Shown here: piece by piece, positions 6,936 to 15,354 of the stretch
Layout of the letters: the number at the start of each line of letters is the position of its first letter
How positions within the stretch are numbered: the first letter of the stretch is position 1
Origin: Jeongeupia wiesaeckerbachi
GTDB taxonomy: Bacteria; Pseudomonadota; Gammaproteobacteria; Burkholderiales; Chitinibacteraceae
Reading direction: 5' to 3'
DNA length: 64,000 bases
Assembly: GCF_050916355.1 (NCBI RefSeq)
Contig: NZ_CP136946.1
Span: 2,480,001-2,544,000 of the forward strand
The notes under the pieces: generated by a model
The model's database searches: none
What the model was told of the DNA's origin: nothing
The model's input: the letters and a program-made list of their open reading frames with translations, nothing else
Made by a program: the position numbers and the translations under genes

Positions 6936-8084
6936 TTAAACCAGCGAGCGCACGGCTTGCTCGTAGGGAATGCCTTTCTCGGCGGCGAGTGCGACTGCGC
7001 GCTGGTGCAGCGCCAGCCGATCCGGGTCGGTCGACTTCTCGGCGAACTCAGCCGATGCGCCGGAGGCCCCGGTGGTCGACCTGTCCTTGGTCGCGTGCTC
7101 GCCGAATTCAACAACCTTGGGCAGCTCCCCAAGGAAGGACTTGAACGCATCGGCCAGCGGCTGCTTGCTATCGCCTTCGCCAAACTCGACCGGCGCTTCG
7201 CCGTCGACGGCATCGAGCAGCGCGACCACGGCGGCCTTGGCCTTCGGCGCCAGCCGGCCTTCGCCGACCAGACCTTCGGCAAAGGCCGCATGTTCGCCGT
7301 GGCGCTTGGTCGCGGCGGCATTGCGCTTGTCGGCCTCGGCCACAGCCAGTTGTTGCTTCAGGCGGGTATTCTCGGCTTCAAGCTGTGCTTTCTCTTCCGG
7401 GGTCACGGTGTGCTCCTCGTCATTGGGTTGGGGATGGGATTCGGAAAACGCCGAACTGCCCTCGACGCGCTCGTCGTTGCGTTCCTGTTGGGCGGCCTCG
7501 CGGATTGATTCGATCTGCCAGTCAGGTACGACCTGATCGGCCGTCTCCTGGCCGTGCTGGCCGATGAGCCAGTCACGCAGGCGGCGGAATAGCGAGGCGC
7601 TGGTGTCGAGTCCCCAGCCACCGAAGGCCACGCCTTCCTGAAAGCAGACGCAGCCGTCGTCTTCGGTGCTGTCTTCGGCAAAGGACGGTTCGTCCAGACC
7701 CTTGACGGCCGGCGGCTGCGCGCCAAGGAAGCCGATATGACGCAGATACCAGATGCCGGGCTTCGGGTTGTTGAGGTCTTCGGGGCGGTAGAACTTGGCG
7801 GAGATCGTGCCGAAGCGGCCGGCGTTGACCTCTTCGGCGAAGGCCGGGGCGACCTTCATCGGCTCGGCGTACAGGCCGCGCTCGTTGCTTAAGAGCGACT
7901 TGGCCCAGCCTTGCGCCGGGTCATCACTCTTCGGATGGCCGACGACGATCGGCGCCTTGTGACGTGTCGGGTCGTAGGCCGCCGCCGTCGCGTCGAGGTC
8001 CGCCTGCGAGAACGAAATCTCTTCGCCGGCGGTGGTGATCCACGTACCGGGCTTGAAGATATGAAGGGGCTTGGGCGTTTTCAT
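6936..8084 (-). CDS. Head maturation protease with scaffold domain (Mu gpI-like)
   Basis: 382 residues. The N-terminal half starts MKTPKPLHIFKPGTWITTAG and contains APIVVGHPKSDDPAQGWAKS and RFGTISAKFYRPED, the gpI-type protease region with a candidate catalytic His in VGHP. The C-terminal half contains a coiled coil (about residues 228-260) and charged helices, as expected for scaffold. In Mu the scaffold is also made separately from an internal start; ATG/GTG codons in this half make that possible here but no site is obvious. It precedes the capsid gene directly. Confidence 0.85.
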   Translation of the reverse strand: MKTPKPLHIFKPGTWITTAGEEISFSQADLDATAAAYDPTRHKAPIVVGHPKSDDPAQGWAKSLLSNERGLYAEPMKVAPAFAEEVNAGRFGTISAKFYRPEDLNNPKPGIWYLRHIGFLGAQPPAVKGLDEPSFAEDSTEDDGCVCFQEGVAFGGWGLDTSASLFRRLRDWLIGQHGQETADQVVPDWQIESIREAAQQERNDERVEGSSAFSESHPQPNDEEHTVTPEEKAQLEAENTRLKQQLAVAEADKRNAAATKRHGEHAAFAEGLVGEGRLAPKAKAAVVALLDAVDGEAPVEFGEGDSKQPLADAFKSFLGELPKVVEFGEHATKDRSTTGASGASAEFAEKSTDPDRLALHQRAVALAAEKGIPYEQAVRSLV

Positions 8085-8300
8085 GCGGCCATGATCGGCC
8101 GCAGCGGCGGGACTGGCTTTTAATCCAGTTTACTGAGTTGACGATGCGCCGGTGACACCCCGTGCCGAGGGGAAGCGGTGACCGCCGATGGAAAGCACGC
8201 CCGGAAAGTCACGCTGGCCGCTTTATAAAGCTTTACGGCGTGCGGATAGCAGCCGGGACGGGGATTCGGACGTGCCGGCGATCAAACCGGCGCCACGACG
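8085..8300. other. 216-base noncoding interval inside the late operon
   Basis: This is the only sizeable gap in an otherwise overlapping operon, between the gpG-like gene and the protease gene. It contains the palindrome CTTTATAAAG followed by CTTTACGG near 8220-8238, and the CTGG/CCAG-flanked A-rich stretch near 8115-8130. No plausible frame crosses it. It could hold an internal promoter for the head genes or an RNA element; no consensus promoter was recognised. Confidence 0.5.
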
Positions 8301-8783
8301 CTAAATCCGCGCGGCCGTCTGGAGGTGCCGTAGCACGGTATCGAGCACCTCTTCCTTGGCCTCGGGCTGGAGTTTTCCGTCGGCGTCGATTGGCAGAAAC
8401 GGCCGGGCCGGTACATCGCCCCAGAGGTTCGGGAAGTCGGCCTTGTCGCCGCCGAACTGCTGCATGGCCGCGTAGACCTTGTTGCTGCCAACCAGCGCGT
8501 AGTCATGGCCATAGTCGGCGGTGATCGAAGCCGCGAGGTCGCCGGTGTGCTGCAGAATACGAAAGTCCGACGCACTGCCCTCGCCGCCGGCGCGGCGATC
8601 CAGCGTGACCTGCGACAGCGACGCCCACTTGGGGCGACCTTCGTCGGCGAGATTGCGCTCGGCCTCGTACAGCAGCGCCTGGGAAATCTTGCGCATCGGT
8701 ACGCTGAGGTCGCCGCCGGCGCGCTGCAGATTGCGCAGTGCGCGGGTCAACTGGTGATCGTCGATGGTGATGGGGCTAACCAT
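8301..8783 (-). CDS. Phage virion morphogenesis protein (Mu gpG-like)
   Basis: 160 residues from the ATG at 8783 (MVSPITIDDHQLTRALRNLQ), preceded by GAGG. The motifs YEAERNLADEG, LQHTGDLAASITADYG and NLWGDVPARPFLPI are typical of the gpG/tail-completion family. In Mu, gpG is a minor head/tail-joining protein. A longer open frame upstream of 8783 overlaps the preceding gene in another frame and is discounted. Confidence 0.9.
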   Translation of the reverse strand: MVSPITIDDHQLTRALRNLQRAGGDLSVPMRKISQALLYEAERNLADEGRPKWASLSQVTLDRRAGGEGSASDFRILQHTGDLAASITADYGHDYALVGSNKVYAAMQQFGGDKADFPNLWGDVPARPFLPIDADGKLQPEAKEEVLDTVLRHLQTAARI

Positions 8784-8913
8784 GGTGTGCCTCGCTGCGT
8801 CTGGATTCGGTGTTGTACTCGGTGACCCAGACCAGCTGGGCAAATTGCCGGTGCTGCAGCACGGCCCAGTAGTGCTGCCAGCGCAGCCAGAGCAGCACGT
8901 GCGCGTTGTGCAT
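8776..8913 (-). CDS. Small ORF coupled between gpF and gpG
   Basis: A 45-residue frame starting MHNAHVLLWLRWQHYWAVLQ whose ATG shares a base with the gpF stop (TGATG) and whose end overlaps the gpG start by eight bases. The tight fit on both sides supports a translated gene. It is rich in Trp and His and has no recognised family. Confidence 0.5.
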   Translation of the reverse strand: MHNAHVLLWLRWQHYWAVLQHRQFAQLVWVTEYNTESRRSEAHHG

Positions 8914-9752
8914 CAGCCGTCCCCGAGTTCGCCCCTGGCCAGCTCGGCCAGCGTGCCGGTGTAGCGCTGCAGGTCCGGTTGCCACGCCGCGGCGCCGGGG
9001 TTGTAGCTCCAGCCGATATCGGGCGATATCGTGATCTTCTTGCCGGTGGCCGGGTCGGTCTCGGTATAGGTCGCCACTTCGCGATACTCGCCAGTCCGGC
9101 CCGAGACCAGCTTCATCGTGCTGCCGAGCTTGTCGCCGGAGGCGTCGACCTTGAGACCCTGGCGCGCAACATTGCCTTCGGACAGCGCGATGACACGGCA
9201 GCGGCAGCCGAAGCCGTTGGACGGATAAAACACAGCCCAGAACGGGTCGTCATAGCGGAACACCTTGCCGTGCAGTGCACGGTGACTCGGGCGCGTCAGT
9301 CCGTCCAGAATGGCGCTGTACTGCCAGTACGGGCGATCATCGACGTTATCGAGCTGCCCCTGAAAGCGCCCGGCCATGTAGGCCGTCTGCACATTGACGC
9401 GGTAAATTGTACGCAAGCGCCAAGCGCTGCCGAGCTGTACCGGGCGGACTTCGCCGGTGGCCGGATCGGCCAGTTCCTGTTTGCCCCACCAGCCCTTGGC
9501 CTGCAGCACCGGCGTGAGCTCCTTCTCGAACCAGGCCAGCGTCTTGCCTTCGTCGATGGCGGTCTGCACCGCATCGCGGATGTCCTGCAAGATGTCGAGC
9601 CTTGTGGCCTTGGCGACGGTGAACGCCGTCGCCTGCGCGTCGTGCCAGGTGTCTTCCCAGTCCCAGCTGATCGCAAAGCCCTTGCGTTGCAGGTAGGCGA
9701 TCGCATCGCGCGGCGGCAAGCGCATGCAGTAGGCGAGATCGATCTCAGCCAT
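8913..9752 (-). CDS. Minor head protein (Mu gpF-like)
   Basis: 279 residues from the ATG at 9752 (MAEIDLAYCMRLPPRDAIAY). It contains the phage Mu F-type region: IYRVNVQTAYMAGRF, LDGLTRPSHRALHGKVFR and the cysteine motif SNGFGCRCRVIAL. gpF is a minor capsid protein that enters with portal and DNA. The open frame extends upstream into the portal gene, but the family start and the eight-base overlap with the portal stop fix the ATG at 9752. Confidence 0.93.
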   Translation of the reverse strand: MAEIDLAYCMRLPPRDAIAYLQRKGFAISWDWEDTWHDAQATAFTVAKATRLDILQDIRDAVQTAIDEGKTLAWFEKELTPVLQAKGWWGKQELADPATGEVRPVQLGSAWRLRTIYRVNVQTAYMAGRFQGQLDNVDDRPYWQYSAILDGLTRPSHRALHGKVFRYDDPFWAVFYPSNGFGCRCRVIALSEGNVARQGLKVDASGDKLGSTMKLVSGRTGEYREVATYTETDPATGKKITISPDIGWSYNPGAAAWQPDLQRYTGTLAELARGELGDG

Positions 9753-11241
9753 GCAACCGGCCCCAGACCTTGGCGACGAAGATCGCCCGCGCCAGGCGTT
9801 CCTGCAGGCCAGTGCTGTCCATGTCCGGATAGACCTCGGCGAGCTGGCCGAGCAGCTCGTCCGGCGGCAAGCCATCGTTGATCCGCTGCAGCAATGGCGC
9901 AATCAGCTGCCGAGCCTGAGCATCAAGCACGTCGGCCGAGACGGCGTCGAGCGCCTTGTCCAGCGCGAGCTGGTCGGCGGCTTCGTCCCGCTCCTTTGAG
10001 GGGACGTCCTCCGGGGCGTCGGCAAACTCGGCGGCCGCTGCAGCGTCCTCCGCCGGCGCCTCGTCCAGGTCACCATCCTGCAGGCCATAGGCACGCTTGA
10101 AGTACGCTGGCGTAAAACGTGCGCCGGCCTGCGTGAGCGTCTCGTCACGCTCGGCCAGCACTTTGTCGACTTCCTGCTGCTCCCACATCGAGAACACCGG
10201 CCGGGCCGCATCACCCCAGTTCAGCTCGCACGTCCAGCGGATCAGCGTGTTGATGGCTTCCTCGACGATCGCCTTGTCGCCGTCGCGGATGTCGCGGGTG
10301 ACCTCCAGCCCGGCCTGCGCCGACGCACGGTTGGCAGTGGCTTCGGTGGTCTGGTTCTGGCCGAGCAACGCGATCGAGACCTCGGAGCGGCAGAAGTGCA
10401 GCAGCCGCTCGTACACCTCGGCGCTGCCGGTCTTGCCGGCGGCTTCCTTGATCTCGATGCTGGAATCGTCGGGAATGGCCGCCACGGCGTCTTGCACCAT
10501 GTCTTCCAGCCGATCCAGCAACAGGTTGGTCTCGGCGTCGCTGGCGCCGCGCGGGTGCTTGCCGATCACCCACGGTGCACCGTACTTCTCGGTGAACTGC
10601 ACCCAGAACTTCAGGCCGCCTTTCTTGAAGGTGGTCGGCCAGAACACCATCGACAGGTCGGCGAAGCCATACGGGTTGTCGTAGCTCGGGTCTTGCCTGG
10701 GAATGAGGAACTTGCGCTGCGGCAGCTCCTCGCCCTTGAGCGGCGCCTGCTTGGTGCACATGCGCAGCTGATTGTCCGCGTCGTAGACGAACCACTCGGC
10801 CGGCTTACCGACGACGTCGACCGGCACGATCAGCCCGCCGACCTTGCCCCACATCACTTCCATCGGCTGATAGCCATAGAGCACCGCGTCGAGCATCTCG
10901 GTGATGATCCGGGACAGATCGAGGTTGGCGAAGATGGCTTCGATCGCTTTGGCGGTGCGGCTCTTGGCGCGGTCTTTATCAATACCCCATTCAAGCGCTT
11001 TCACCGCAGCCTTGCGCCGGCGAATGCAGCCGCCTACGTGGGCATCGGCACGCAGCTCGCGGTAGACCTTGATGTCCTTGCCCAGCGCCTTCAGCACCGT
11101 ATCGGGATTGGGCAGGTAGGTACTCAGTCCGTAGAAATCGATACTGCGATCGCGAGTAGCAATCTGCGCGGACAGCGACTTGGTCGACTCGCCAAACTGG
11201 ACGAACTCGGTGGGCGTAACCCACATGCCTCTTTTGCTCAT
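9745..11241 (-). CDS. Portal protein, DUF935 (Mu gp29-like)
   Basis: 498 residues, MSKRGMWVTPTEFVQFGEST. Signatures of DUF935 portals include PDTVLKALGKDIKVYRELRA, ADAHVGGCIRRRKAAVKALE, EMLDAVLYGYQPMEVMWGKV and SIALLGQNQTTEATANRASA. The acidic alanine-rich C-terminal region is usual. The portal forms the dodecameric ring through which DNA is packaged. It overlaps the terminase stop by four bases. Confidence 0.96.
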   Translation of the reverse strand: MSKRGMWVTPTEFVQFGESTKSLSAQIATRDRSIDFYGLSTYLPNPDTVLKALGKDIKVYRELRADAHVGGCIRRRKAAVKALEWGIDKDRAKSRTAKAIEAIFANLDLSRIITEMLDAVLYGYQPMEVMWGKVGGLIVPVDVVGKPAEWFVYDADNQLRMCTKQAPLKGEELPQRKFLIPRQDPSYDNPYGFADLSMVFWPTTFKKGGLKFWVQFTEKYGAPWVIGKHPRGASDAETNLLLDRLEDMVQDAVAAIPDDSSIEIKEAAGKTGSAEVYERLLHFCRSEVSIALLGQNQTTEATANRASAQAGLEVTRDIRDGDKAIVEEAINTLIRWTCELNWGDAARPVFSMWEQQEVDKVLAERDETLTQAGARFTPAYFKRAYGLQDGDLDEAPAEDAAAAAEFADAPEDVPSKERDEAADQLALDKALDAVSADVLDAQARQLIAPLLQRINDGLPPDELLGQLAEVYPDMDSTGLQERLARAIFVAKVWGRLHG

Positions 11242-12740
11242 TGGTAGCCTTGGGTGATACGGGCGCCCTTGCGACGGCGGCGGGATTTCACCGACACCGG
11301 GCCCTTGTTGAGTTCGCGGCTGGCGAAGTAAGCCAGCGCCACAGCGACGGCGGCGTCACCGTGACGCTTGCCTTTGTCTGCGCCGGTGGTGCGCGAGTCG
11401 GGAATGCGCGGCACGCCCTTGATGATCTGCACCGCCCGCAGGTCGGCGAGTACGTCGGCGTCCTGCGGCAGATCGACGAGCGTGCCGTCCTCGAGCGCGG
11501 CCTTCACCGGCGCCATGTGCTCGCGATACCAGGACTCCGACAACATCACCTGCTGGATGCGGCTGGCGCCGTAGCGCTGCATGGCGACCTCGGCTAGAAA
11601 CTGGCCATTGCCGCGGGCGTCGAACGCGCCGCCGGTGAAACGCGGTAGGCGATCGAGCAGGTAGAACGCCACCTGTTCCTGCTGACGGAACGGCACATTG
11701 CGCAGCTCGATAATGAAGGGCACGCGCCGCACCAGGTTCTGCGTCTGTATCAGCGGCACGTGCACGCTCAGGTCGCCGGAGCGACCGAAGTCCTCGCCGT
11801 TGAAGCTGATCGCATCGGCCGGCAAGGCGGCGAGCAGTGGCGCCAGTTCGGCTTCCAGCCAGTCGCGGCACTCGGCGGTGCGGATATGGTCGGGCAGCAG
11901 CTCGAAGCCTTCCTTGCACACCCAGCGCAGCACCGGCGTATCGGCCGACATGCGTGATTCGATCAGCGCGCGACTCAACCACGCGCCGCCGCTGTTCTTC
12001 GGCACGCAGTCGAGTTCTTCTTCGGCGTCGTCGCCGTAGAAGTCTCGGATTTCCTTGGCCCAGACCGCTTCACCGTCGGCGGTCCATTCGATGCCGCGGC
12101 GCAGGCAGATACGGCGATACAGCCCGTCGGCCAGCGCGTCGTCGAAGGTGACGCGGTGCAAGCTGTACGGCTTCTTGCCCGAGCGCGAATCGGTGACCAG
12201 CTCGTTGAAGGCGTTGTCGACGCCGTCGTGCGTCGAGATGATGTGAACCTGACCGCCCCACATCAGTAGAGCCATGGCGGCCTTGAGCAGCTCGGCCAGG
12301 TTCTCGTGGAACGCCGCCTCGTCGATGATCACGCGGCCTTGCTTGCCGCGCAGGTTGGACGGCCGCGACGACAGCGCGGTGATCCGGAAGCCCGAGGCAA
12401 AGCGGATCACGAACGAGAGGATGGCCTTCTCGTCGTCGCCATCCTTGAAGACCTCTTCGGTCTGCTCGATCTCGCCGGCGGCCAGGCTGTAGTGCTTGGC
12501 CCAGTCGGCGCAATCGCGGATGAACTCCTGCGCCATGTCCTTGTTGTAACCGATGTACCAGACGTCCATGCCGCGCTGGCTCGCGGCCAGTAGCGCCGAG
12601 TCCGCGGCTTCGCCCCAGGACAAACCGATCCGACGCGACTTCTCCATTAACTTGACCGGCGTCTCATCAGCGCACCAGCGCTGCTGGTAAGGCAGCAGCA
12701 CGGTCGGCGCGCGATCGAGGCGGGACTCGGCGACGGTCAT
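11238..12740 (-). CDS. Terminase large subunit (Mu gp28-like)
   Basis: 500 residues from the ATG at 12740, which overlaps the gp27 stop (ATGA). The P-loop variant MEKSRRIGLSWGEA is at about residues 32-45 and the Walker B VIIDEAAF at 137-144, followed by HIISTHDG coupling and by a nuclease domain with FNGEDFGRSGDLS and GAFDARGNGQFLAE. The protein cuts and packages DNA at the portal. The reading frame stays open far upstream over gp27, but that part is the shadow of gp27. Confidence 0.95.
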   Translation of the reverse strand: MTVAESRLDRAPTVLLPYQQRWCADETPVKLMEKSRRIGLSWGEAADSALLAASQRGMDVWYIGYNKDMAQEFIRDCADWAKHYSLAAGEIEQTEEVFKDGDDEKAILSFVIRFASGFRITALSSRPSNLRGKQGRVIIDEAAFHENLAELLKAAMALLMWGGQVHIISTHDGVDNAFNELVTDSRSGKKPYSLHRVTFDDALADGLYRRICLRRGIEWTADGEAVWAKEIRDFYGDDAEEELDCVPKNSGGAWLSRALIESRMSADTPVLRWVCKEGFELLPDHIRTAECRDWLEAELAPLLAALPADAISFNGEDFGRSGDLSVHVPLIQTQNLVRRVPFIIELRNVPFRQQEQVAFYLLDRLPRFTGGAFDARGNGQFLAEVAMQRYGASRIQQVMLSESWYREHMAPVKAALEDGTLVDLPQDADVLADLRAVQIIKGVPRIPDSRTTGADKGKRHGDAAVAVALAYFASRELNKGPVSVKSRRRRKGARITQGYQ

Positions 12741-13282
12741 GCGACGATCCCGAGAATCTGTTTGCGGATGACGTTGGCCGCGTCGTCCGAGAGGCCGCCG
12801 GTTTTGACGACCTTCTCGACGGCATCGGCAGCGGCCTGCGCGCGCGCCTGCAGCTCCAGACGGAATTTCTTCTGGTTCACGCTGGCCCGCGCCAAAGTGG
12901 CGATGTTCTTGGCCGCATCGGACAAAAGGCCGATGCGCTCGGCCGGGGTGAGTTTCTCGTCGCTGGCGTCCTGCAGGTTGATGAGGCTGTCGAACAGTTC
13001 GGTCTGCACCAGGGCAATGACCGCTTCTGACCGGGCGTCCTGATCGTCGGCCGCGCCCTCGGTCAGCATGCGCGCGGCTTCTGTCGACGCTTTGATCGCG
13101 GCAAAGCGCCGCTCGATCTTCTGGCCGTAGCGGTGAATGGCGCTCTTGCTGATGGCGTAGCCGCGATCGTGGAGCATCTCCTCCAGCGCCTGGTAGCCGC
13201 TGAAGTTGCTGTCGGCCAGTGCGCGCTCCAGCCAGCGGCGCACGTCTTCCGGCAGACCGTCGATGCTGGATTGGCGACCCAT
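12737..13282 (-). CDS. DUF3486 protein, probable small terminase (Mu gp27-like)
   Basis: 181 residues from the ATG at 13282 (MGRQSSIDGLPEDVRRWLER), which shares a base with the upstream stop. The N-terminal YQALEEMLHDRGYAISKSAI-H-RYGQ helix-turn-helix and the following coiled-coil helices are the DUF3486 signature. It is followed directly by the large terminase, consistent with recognition of DNA to be packaged. A related shorter protein is encoded at 28,806-29,144. Confidence 0.9.
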   Translation of the reverse strand: MGRQSSIDGLPEDVRRWLERALADSNFSGYQALEEMLHDRGYAISKSAIHRYGQKIERRFAAIKASTEAARMLTEGAADDQDARSEAVIALVQTELFDSLINLQDASDEKLTPAERIGLLSDAAKNIATLARASVNQKKFRLELQARAQAAADAVEKVVKTGGLSDDAANVIRKQILGIVA

Positions 13283-13596
13283 CAGCCTTCCGCCCAATAC
13301 TTCGCCGGCCGGGCAATGCCCGGCTCGCAGGTGATCGTGTATTCAGCGATGTCGACGCCGTAGCGGGTCAGGTTCGCGAACCACGGGCCGGAAGGCGTCT
13401 TGTTCAATTCGACCAAGTCACGATCAGCCAGATAGTCCAGCTCGCGGCGGACTTCCAGCGCGGTCGCATCCGGGTAAATGGCATGCATCACCTCAAGCAG
13501 GAACTGCTCGCTGCTGGTGTACGGCCGGGCCTTGTTCAGCGTGTTGATCAGGTTCCAGCGCATCGACTCGCGCCGCACCTTGGTGATGTCAGCCAT
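13282..13596 (-). CDS. Mu gp26-like phage protein (VpaChn25_0724-type)
   Basis: 104 residues, MADITKVRRESMRWNLINTL. Motifs ARPYTSSEQFLLEVMHAIYP, DATALEVRRELDYLADRDLV and CEPGIARPAKYW are characteristic of this winged-helix-like family that precedes gp27 in many Mu-like phages. It overlaps neighbours on both sides. Function is unknown; a DNA-binding role is plausible from the predicted winged helix. Confidence 0.88.
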   Translation of the reverse strand: MADITKVRRESMRWNLINTLNKARPYTSSEQFLLEVMHAIYPDATALEVRRELDYLADRDLVELNKTPSGPWFANLTRYGVDIAEYTITCEPGIARPAKYWAEG

Positions 13597-13966
13597 GGTT
13601 CACCCCCTTCATTTGAACGACTTCGAGTTTGTTGTAGAGCGCATCGAGCTTGGCCTCGATCACGCTTTGGCCGCGCACATAGTCTTCGCGGCGCACGTAC
13701 TGCAGCGGCAGCTCGGCCTTGAAGTGCAGGAAGTCGCGCTCCAGCGCGGACAAGCCCTGCGCTTCCTGCTGCATCTGGTTCATCAGCGTGGCGAGCCGCG
13801 CATCCCAGTGCTGGGCCGCTGCAGCACGGGCGGCTTCCATCGAGTCGAACCGCTCCTCAAGGCGGCGATCGACCTGCGCCAGCAGCACCTTGCCCGCCGC
13901 GAACAGGAAGCCGAAGAACCCCAACAGCAGCGAGACCAGCGCCCAGAAATCAACCTGGATCATCAT
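13589..13966 (-). CDS. Membrane-anchored coiled-coil phage protein (Mu gp25-like position)
   Basis: 125 residues from the ATG at 13966. One transmembrane helix (about residues 8-28, WALVSLLLGFFGFLFAAGKV) is followed by a long coiled coil rich in Gln, Ala and Glu. Its ATG overlaps the stop of the zinc-finger gene (ATGA). Proteins of this layout occupy the position between the lysis genes and gp26 in Mu-like phages; the function is not established. Confidence 0.82.
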   Translation of the reverse strand: MMIQVDFWALVSLLLGFFGFLFAAGKVLLAQVDRRLEERFDSMEAARAAAAQHWDARLATLMNQMQQEAQGLSALERDFLHFKAELPLQYVRREDYVRGQSVIEAKLDALYNKLEVVQMKGVNHG

Positions 13967-14193
13967 GTCGGCCCCCTCGCACCAAACTGGCGCCGCAGGG
14001 CTTCGAAGCGCTGCTGGCAATCAATGCAGCGGGTGCAGCCCGCTACCTTGATCCGGCGTTGTTCGGGGATGGACTCGCCGCAATCCGCACAGCCGAGCCG
14101 GCTTGCACCGGCTGGCTGGGTACGCGCGGCGGCGATGGCCAGGTCCCTCTGGTGTTGCTCCAGATCACTGGCGCGGTCGAATACGTCGGTCAT
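13963..14193 (-). CDS. DksA/TraR-type zinc finger protein
   Basis: 76 residues from the ATG at 14193 (MTDVFDRASDLEQHQRDLAI). The C-terminal half has the four-cysteine finger C-x2-C ... C-x2-C (CADCG, then CTRCIDCQQRFEALRR) of the DksA/TraR C4 family. TraR-like proteins bind the RNA polymerase secondary channel and mimic ppGpp/DksA. Such short members are common in Mu-like late operons. It overlaps the spanin gene and the gp25-like gene. Confidence 0.9.
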   Translation of the reverse strand: MTDVFDRASDLEQHQRDLAIAAARTQPAGASRLGCADCGESIPEQRRIKVAGCTRCIDCQQRFEALRRQFGARGPT

Positions 14194-14846
14194 TGCAGGC
14201 CGGCTCCCTGATGCAGCTGGATATAGGCGTCTACTCGGGCTTCGAGCCGCTGGCACCACTCGCCGTAGTCGGCGGCGTGGGCGAGAAGGTCTGCCGGTGG
14301 TAGCCCTTGGTCGGCGCTGGCGGCTTGGCTGGCTTGATCAGCATCTCCGGCGTCGGCTGCGGCCCCTGTATCAGCACTGGCTGCGGCGTAACCGAGATGG
14401 GCGCGGTAGACGCGCAGGCTGTCAGGGCCGAGGCCAGTAAAGCGAGGGCCATCTTGCTGAACGGCACGATCGATCTGCGCATAGAGCAGCTCCTTGGTTT
14501 TGGCCAGCGCGGCCTGGGTGTTGAGCAACTGCAAGCCGACGCGATGCGCCTCAGAGGCGTAGAACTGCTGCGTCACCAACGCCTTGCCCAGCGTGTCGGT
14601 CGCGGCTTCAGCGGCGACCCTGAGCACATTCGCATGGTCGGCGTCCTGCCTGGCCAGCCTGGCCTCGTAGACCCGCGTGGTTTTGCTGGTGCCGGCGCTG
14701 TAACCCATCCAGCCGGCAAGGCCGATTGACAGGGCGATGGCGCCGATACGTACTGCGTGACCAGCGGCAACGCGATAGAGATCAAGCACGGCGAGCCCTC
14801 CGACGATTGCGGGATTTGCGCGCGGTACGCTGGATAGCAGCCGCAC
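14190..14846 (-). CDS. Inner-membrane spanin (Rz-like)
   Basis: 218 residues with a GTG start at 14846. A transmembrane helix (about residues 33-52, RIGAIALSIGLAGWMGYSAG) is followed by a periplasmic alpha-helical region and an alanine-rich linker. An outer-membrane lipoprotein is encoded inside it in another frame, which is the Rz/Rz1 arrangement. i-Spanins link the inner membrane to the o-spanin and fuse the membranes at lysis. The ribosome site is weak, so the start could be slightly different. Confidence 0.82.
   Translation of the reverse strand: MRLLSSVPRANPAIVGGLAVLDLYRVAAGHAVRIGAIALSIGLAGWMGYSAGTSKTTRVYEARLARQDADHANVLRVAAEAATDTLGKALVTQQFYASEAHRVGLQLLNTQAALAKTKELLYAQIDRAVQQDGPRFTGLGPDSLRVYRAHLGYAAASADTGAAADAGDADQASQAASADQGLPPADLLAHAADYGEWCQRLEARVDAYIQLHQGAGLQ
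14231..14482 (-). CDS. Outer-membrane spanin lipoprotein (Rz1-like), nested in Rz
   Basis: 83 residues, MRRSIVPFSKMALALLASAL, then TAC with the lipobox LTAC (lipid-modified Cys about residue 23). The mature part is about 60 residues and proline-rich (PQPVLIQGPQPTP, KPAKPPAPTKG, FSPTPPTTA). It lies completely inside the Rz frame, as in lambda. Rz1 binds the Rz C-terminus to span the periplasm. Confidence 0.85.
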   Translation of the reverse strand: MRRSIVPFSKMALALLASALTACASTAPISVTPQPVLIQGPQPTPEMLIKPAKPPAPTKGYHRQTFSPTPPTTASGASGSKPE

Positions 14847-14949
14847 CGCTCGGGCGCCGGCTCGGCGCTGGATAACCCGACACCGAATAGCGCGGCGACG
14901 GCATCCAGTTGGTCAGCGCCATGAAGAAGTGCGTCAGGATGCTGCGCAT
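14782..14949 (-). CDS. Small basic phage protein before the spanin
   Basis: 55 residues, MRSILTHFFMALTNWMPSPR, with an arginine-rich tail (RTARKSRNRRRARRA). It overlaps the gene before it and the spanin gene after it. A later in-frame ATG (MALTNWMPSPR) is possible. The compact coupling suggests it is translated; no family is recognised. Confidence 0.5.
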   Translation of the reverse strand: MRSILTHFFMALTNWMPSPRYSVSGYPAPSRRPSGAAAIQRTARKSRNRRRARRA

Positions 14950-15119
14950 GTCAGCCCCCCGAAGAAGCCACCAGTTAAGAGCAGGCAAAGAACAATTCCG
15001 GTTGCAACCAACGAACTCCAGAAGCTGTGCCGCCCGCTTTTGGGTTGACCATGGCGGTTAAGCTCCATGCCAAGCCCAAACACCAGAAGAAACAAGTAGA
15101 TGTATTGAGGCCAGCCCAT
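14934..15119 (-). CDS. Two-helix small membrane protein, holin-like
   Basis: 61 residues from the ATG at 15119 (MGWPQYIYLFLLVFGLGMEL), preceded by AGGAG. Two hydrophobic helices flank a short polar loop (NRHGQPKSGRHSFWSS). Its place in the lysis cassette and its topology fit a holin or antiholin, but this is inferred. Confidence 0.75.
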   Translation of the reverse strand: MGWPQYIYLFLLVFGLGMELNRHGQPKSGRHSFWSSLVATGIVLCLLLTGGFFGGLTCAAS

Positions 15120-15120
15120 A

Positions 15121-15354
15121 TCAGCTCTCCTGATCCGCAGCGCGCTTGCCGCGCAAGGCTTCAATCAGGCGCAGTGCCGCGACGTAGCCGCCGACGAGGC
15201 CGAGGTAGACCAGCCAGGTGTCGACCGACAGCGTGTCCTTCACGCCCTGGTAAACAAACATGCCGGTGCTGGCCGCGCAGGCCACATTGGCCCAGAGCTT
15301 GGTGTGTGAGAGGCGGCCGGTATCCGCGTTGGAGATGAGTTCGAGCACGCGCAT
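15121..15354 (-). CDS. DUF2644-like membrane protein, holin candidate
   Basis: 77 residues from the ATG at 15354, which shares a base with the endolysin stop (TGATG). The start MRVLELISNADTGRLSHTKL is the family signature, followed by two transmembrane helices (about 25-42 and 47-64) and a basic end. Its coupling to the endolysin gene suggests that it is the holin. Confidence 0.8.
   Translation of the reverse strand: MRVLELISNADTGRLSHTKLWANVACAASTGMFVYQGVKDTLSVDTWLVYLGLVGGYVAALRLIEALRGKRAADQES

Noticed and set aside
5516..7144. 542-codon plus-strand frame opposite the capsid gene region
   Set aside because: Antisense shadow of the cement, small head and capsid genes.
8162..8524. Plus-strand frame over the noncoding island and gpG
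   Set aside because: Arg/Ala-rich shadow of the gpG-like gene with no start signal.
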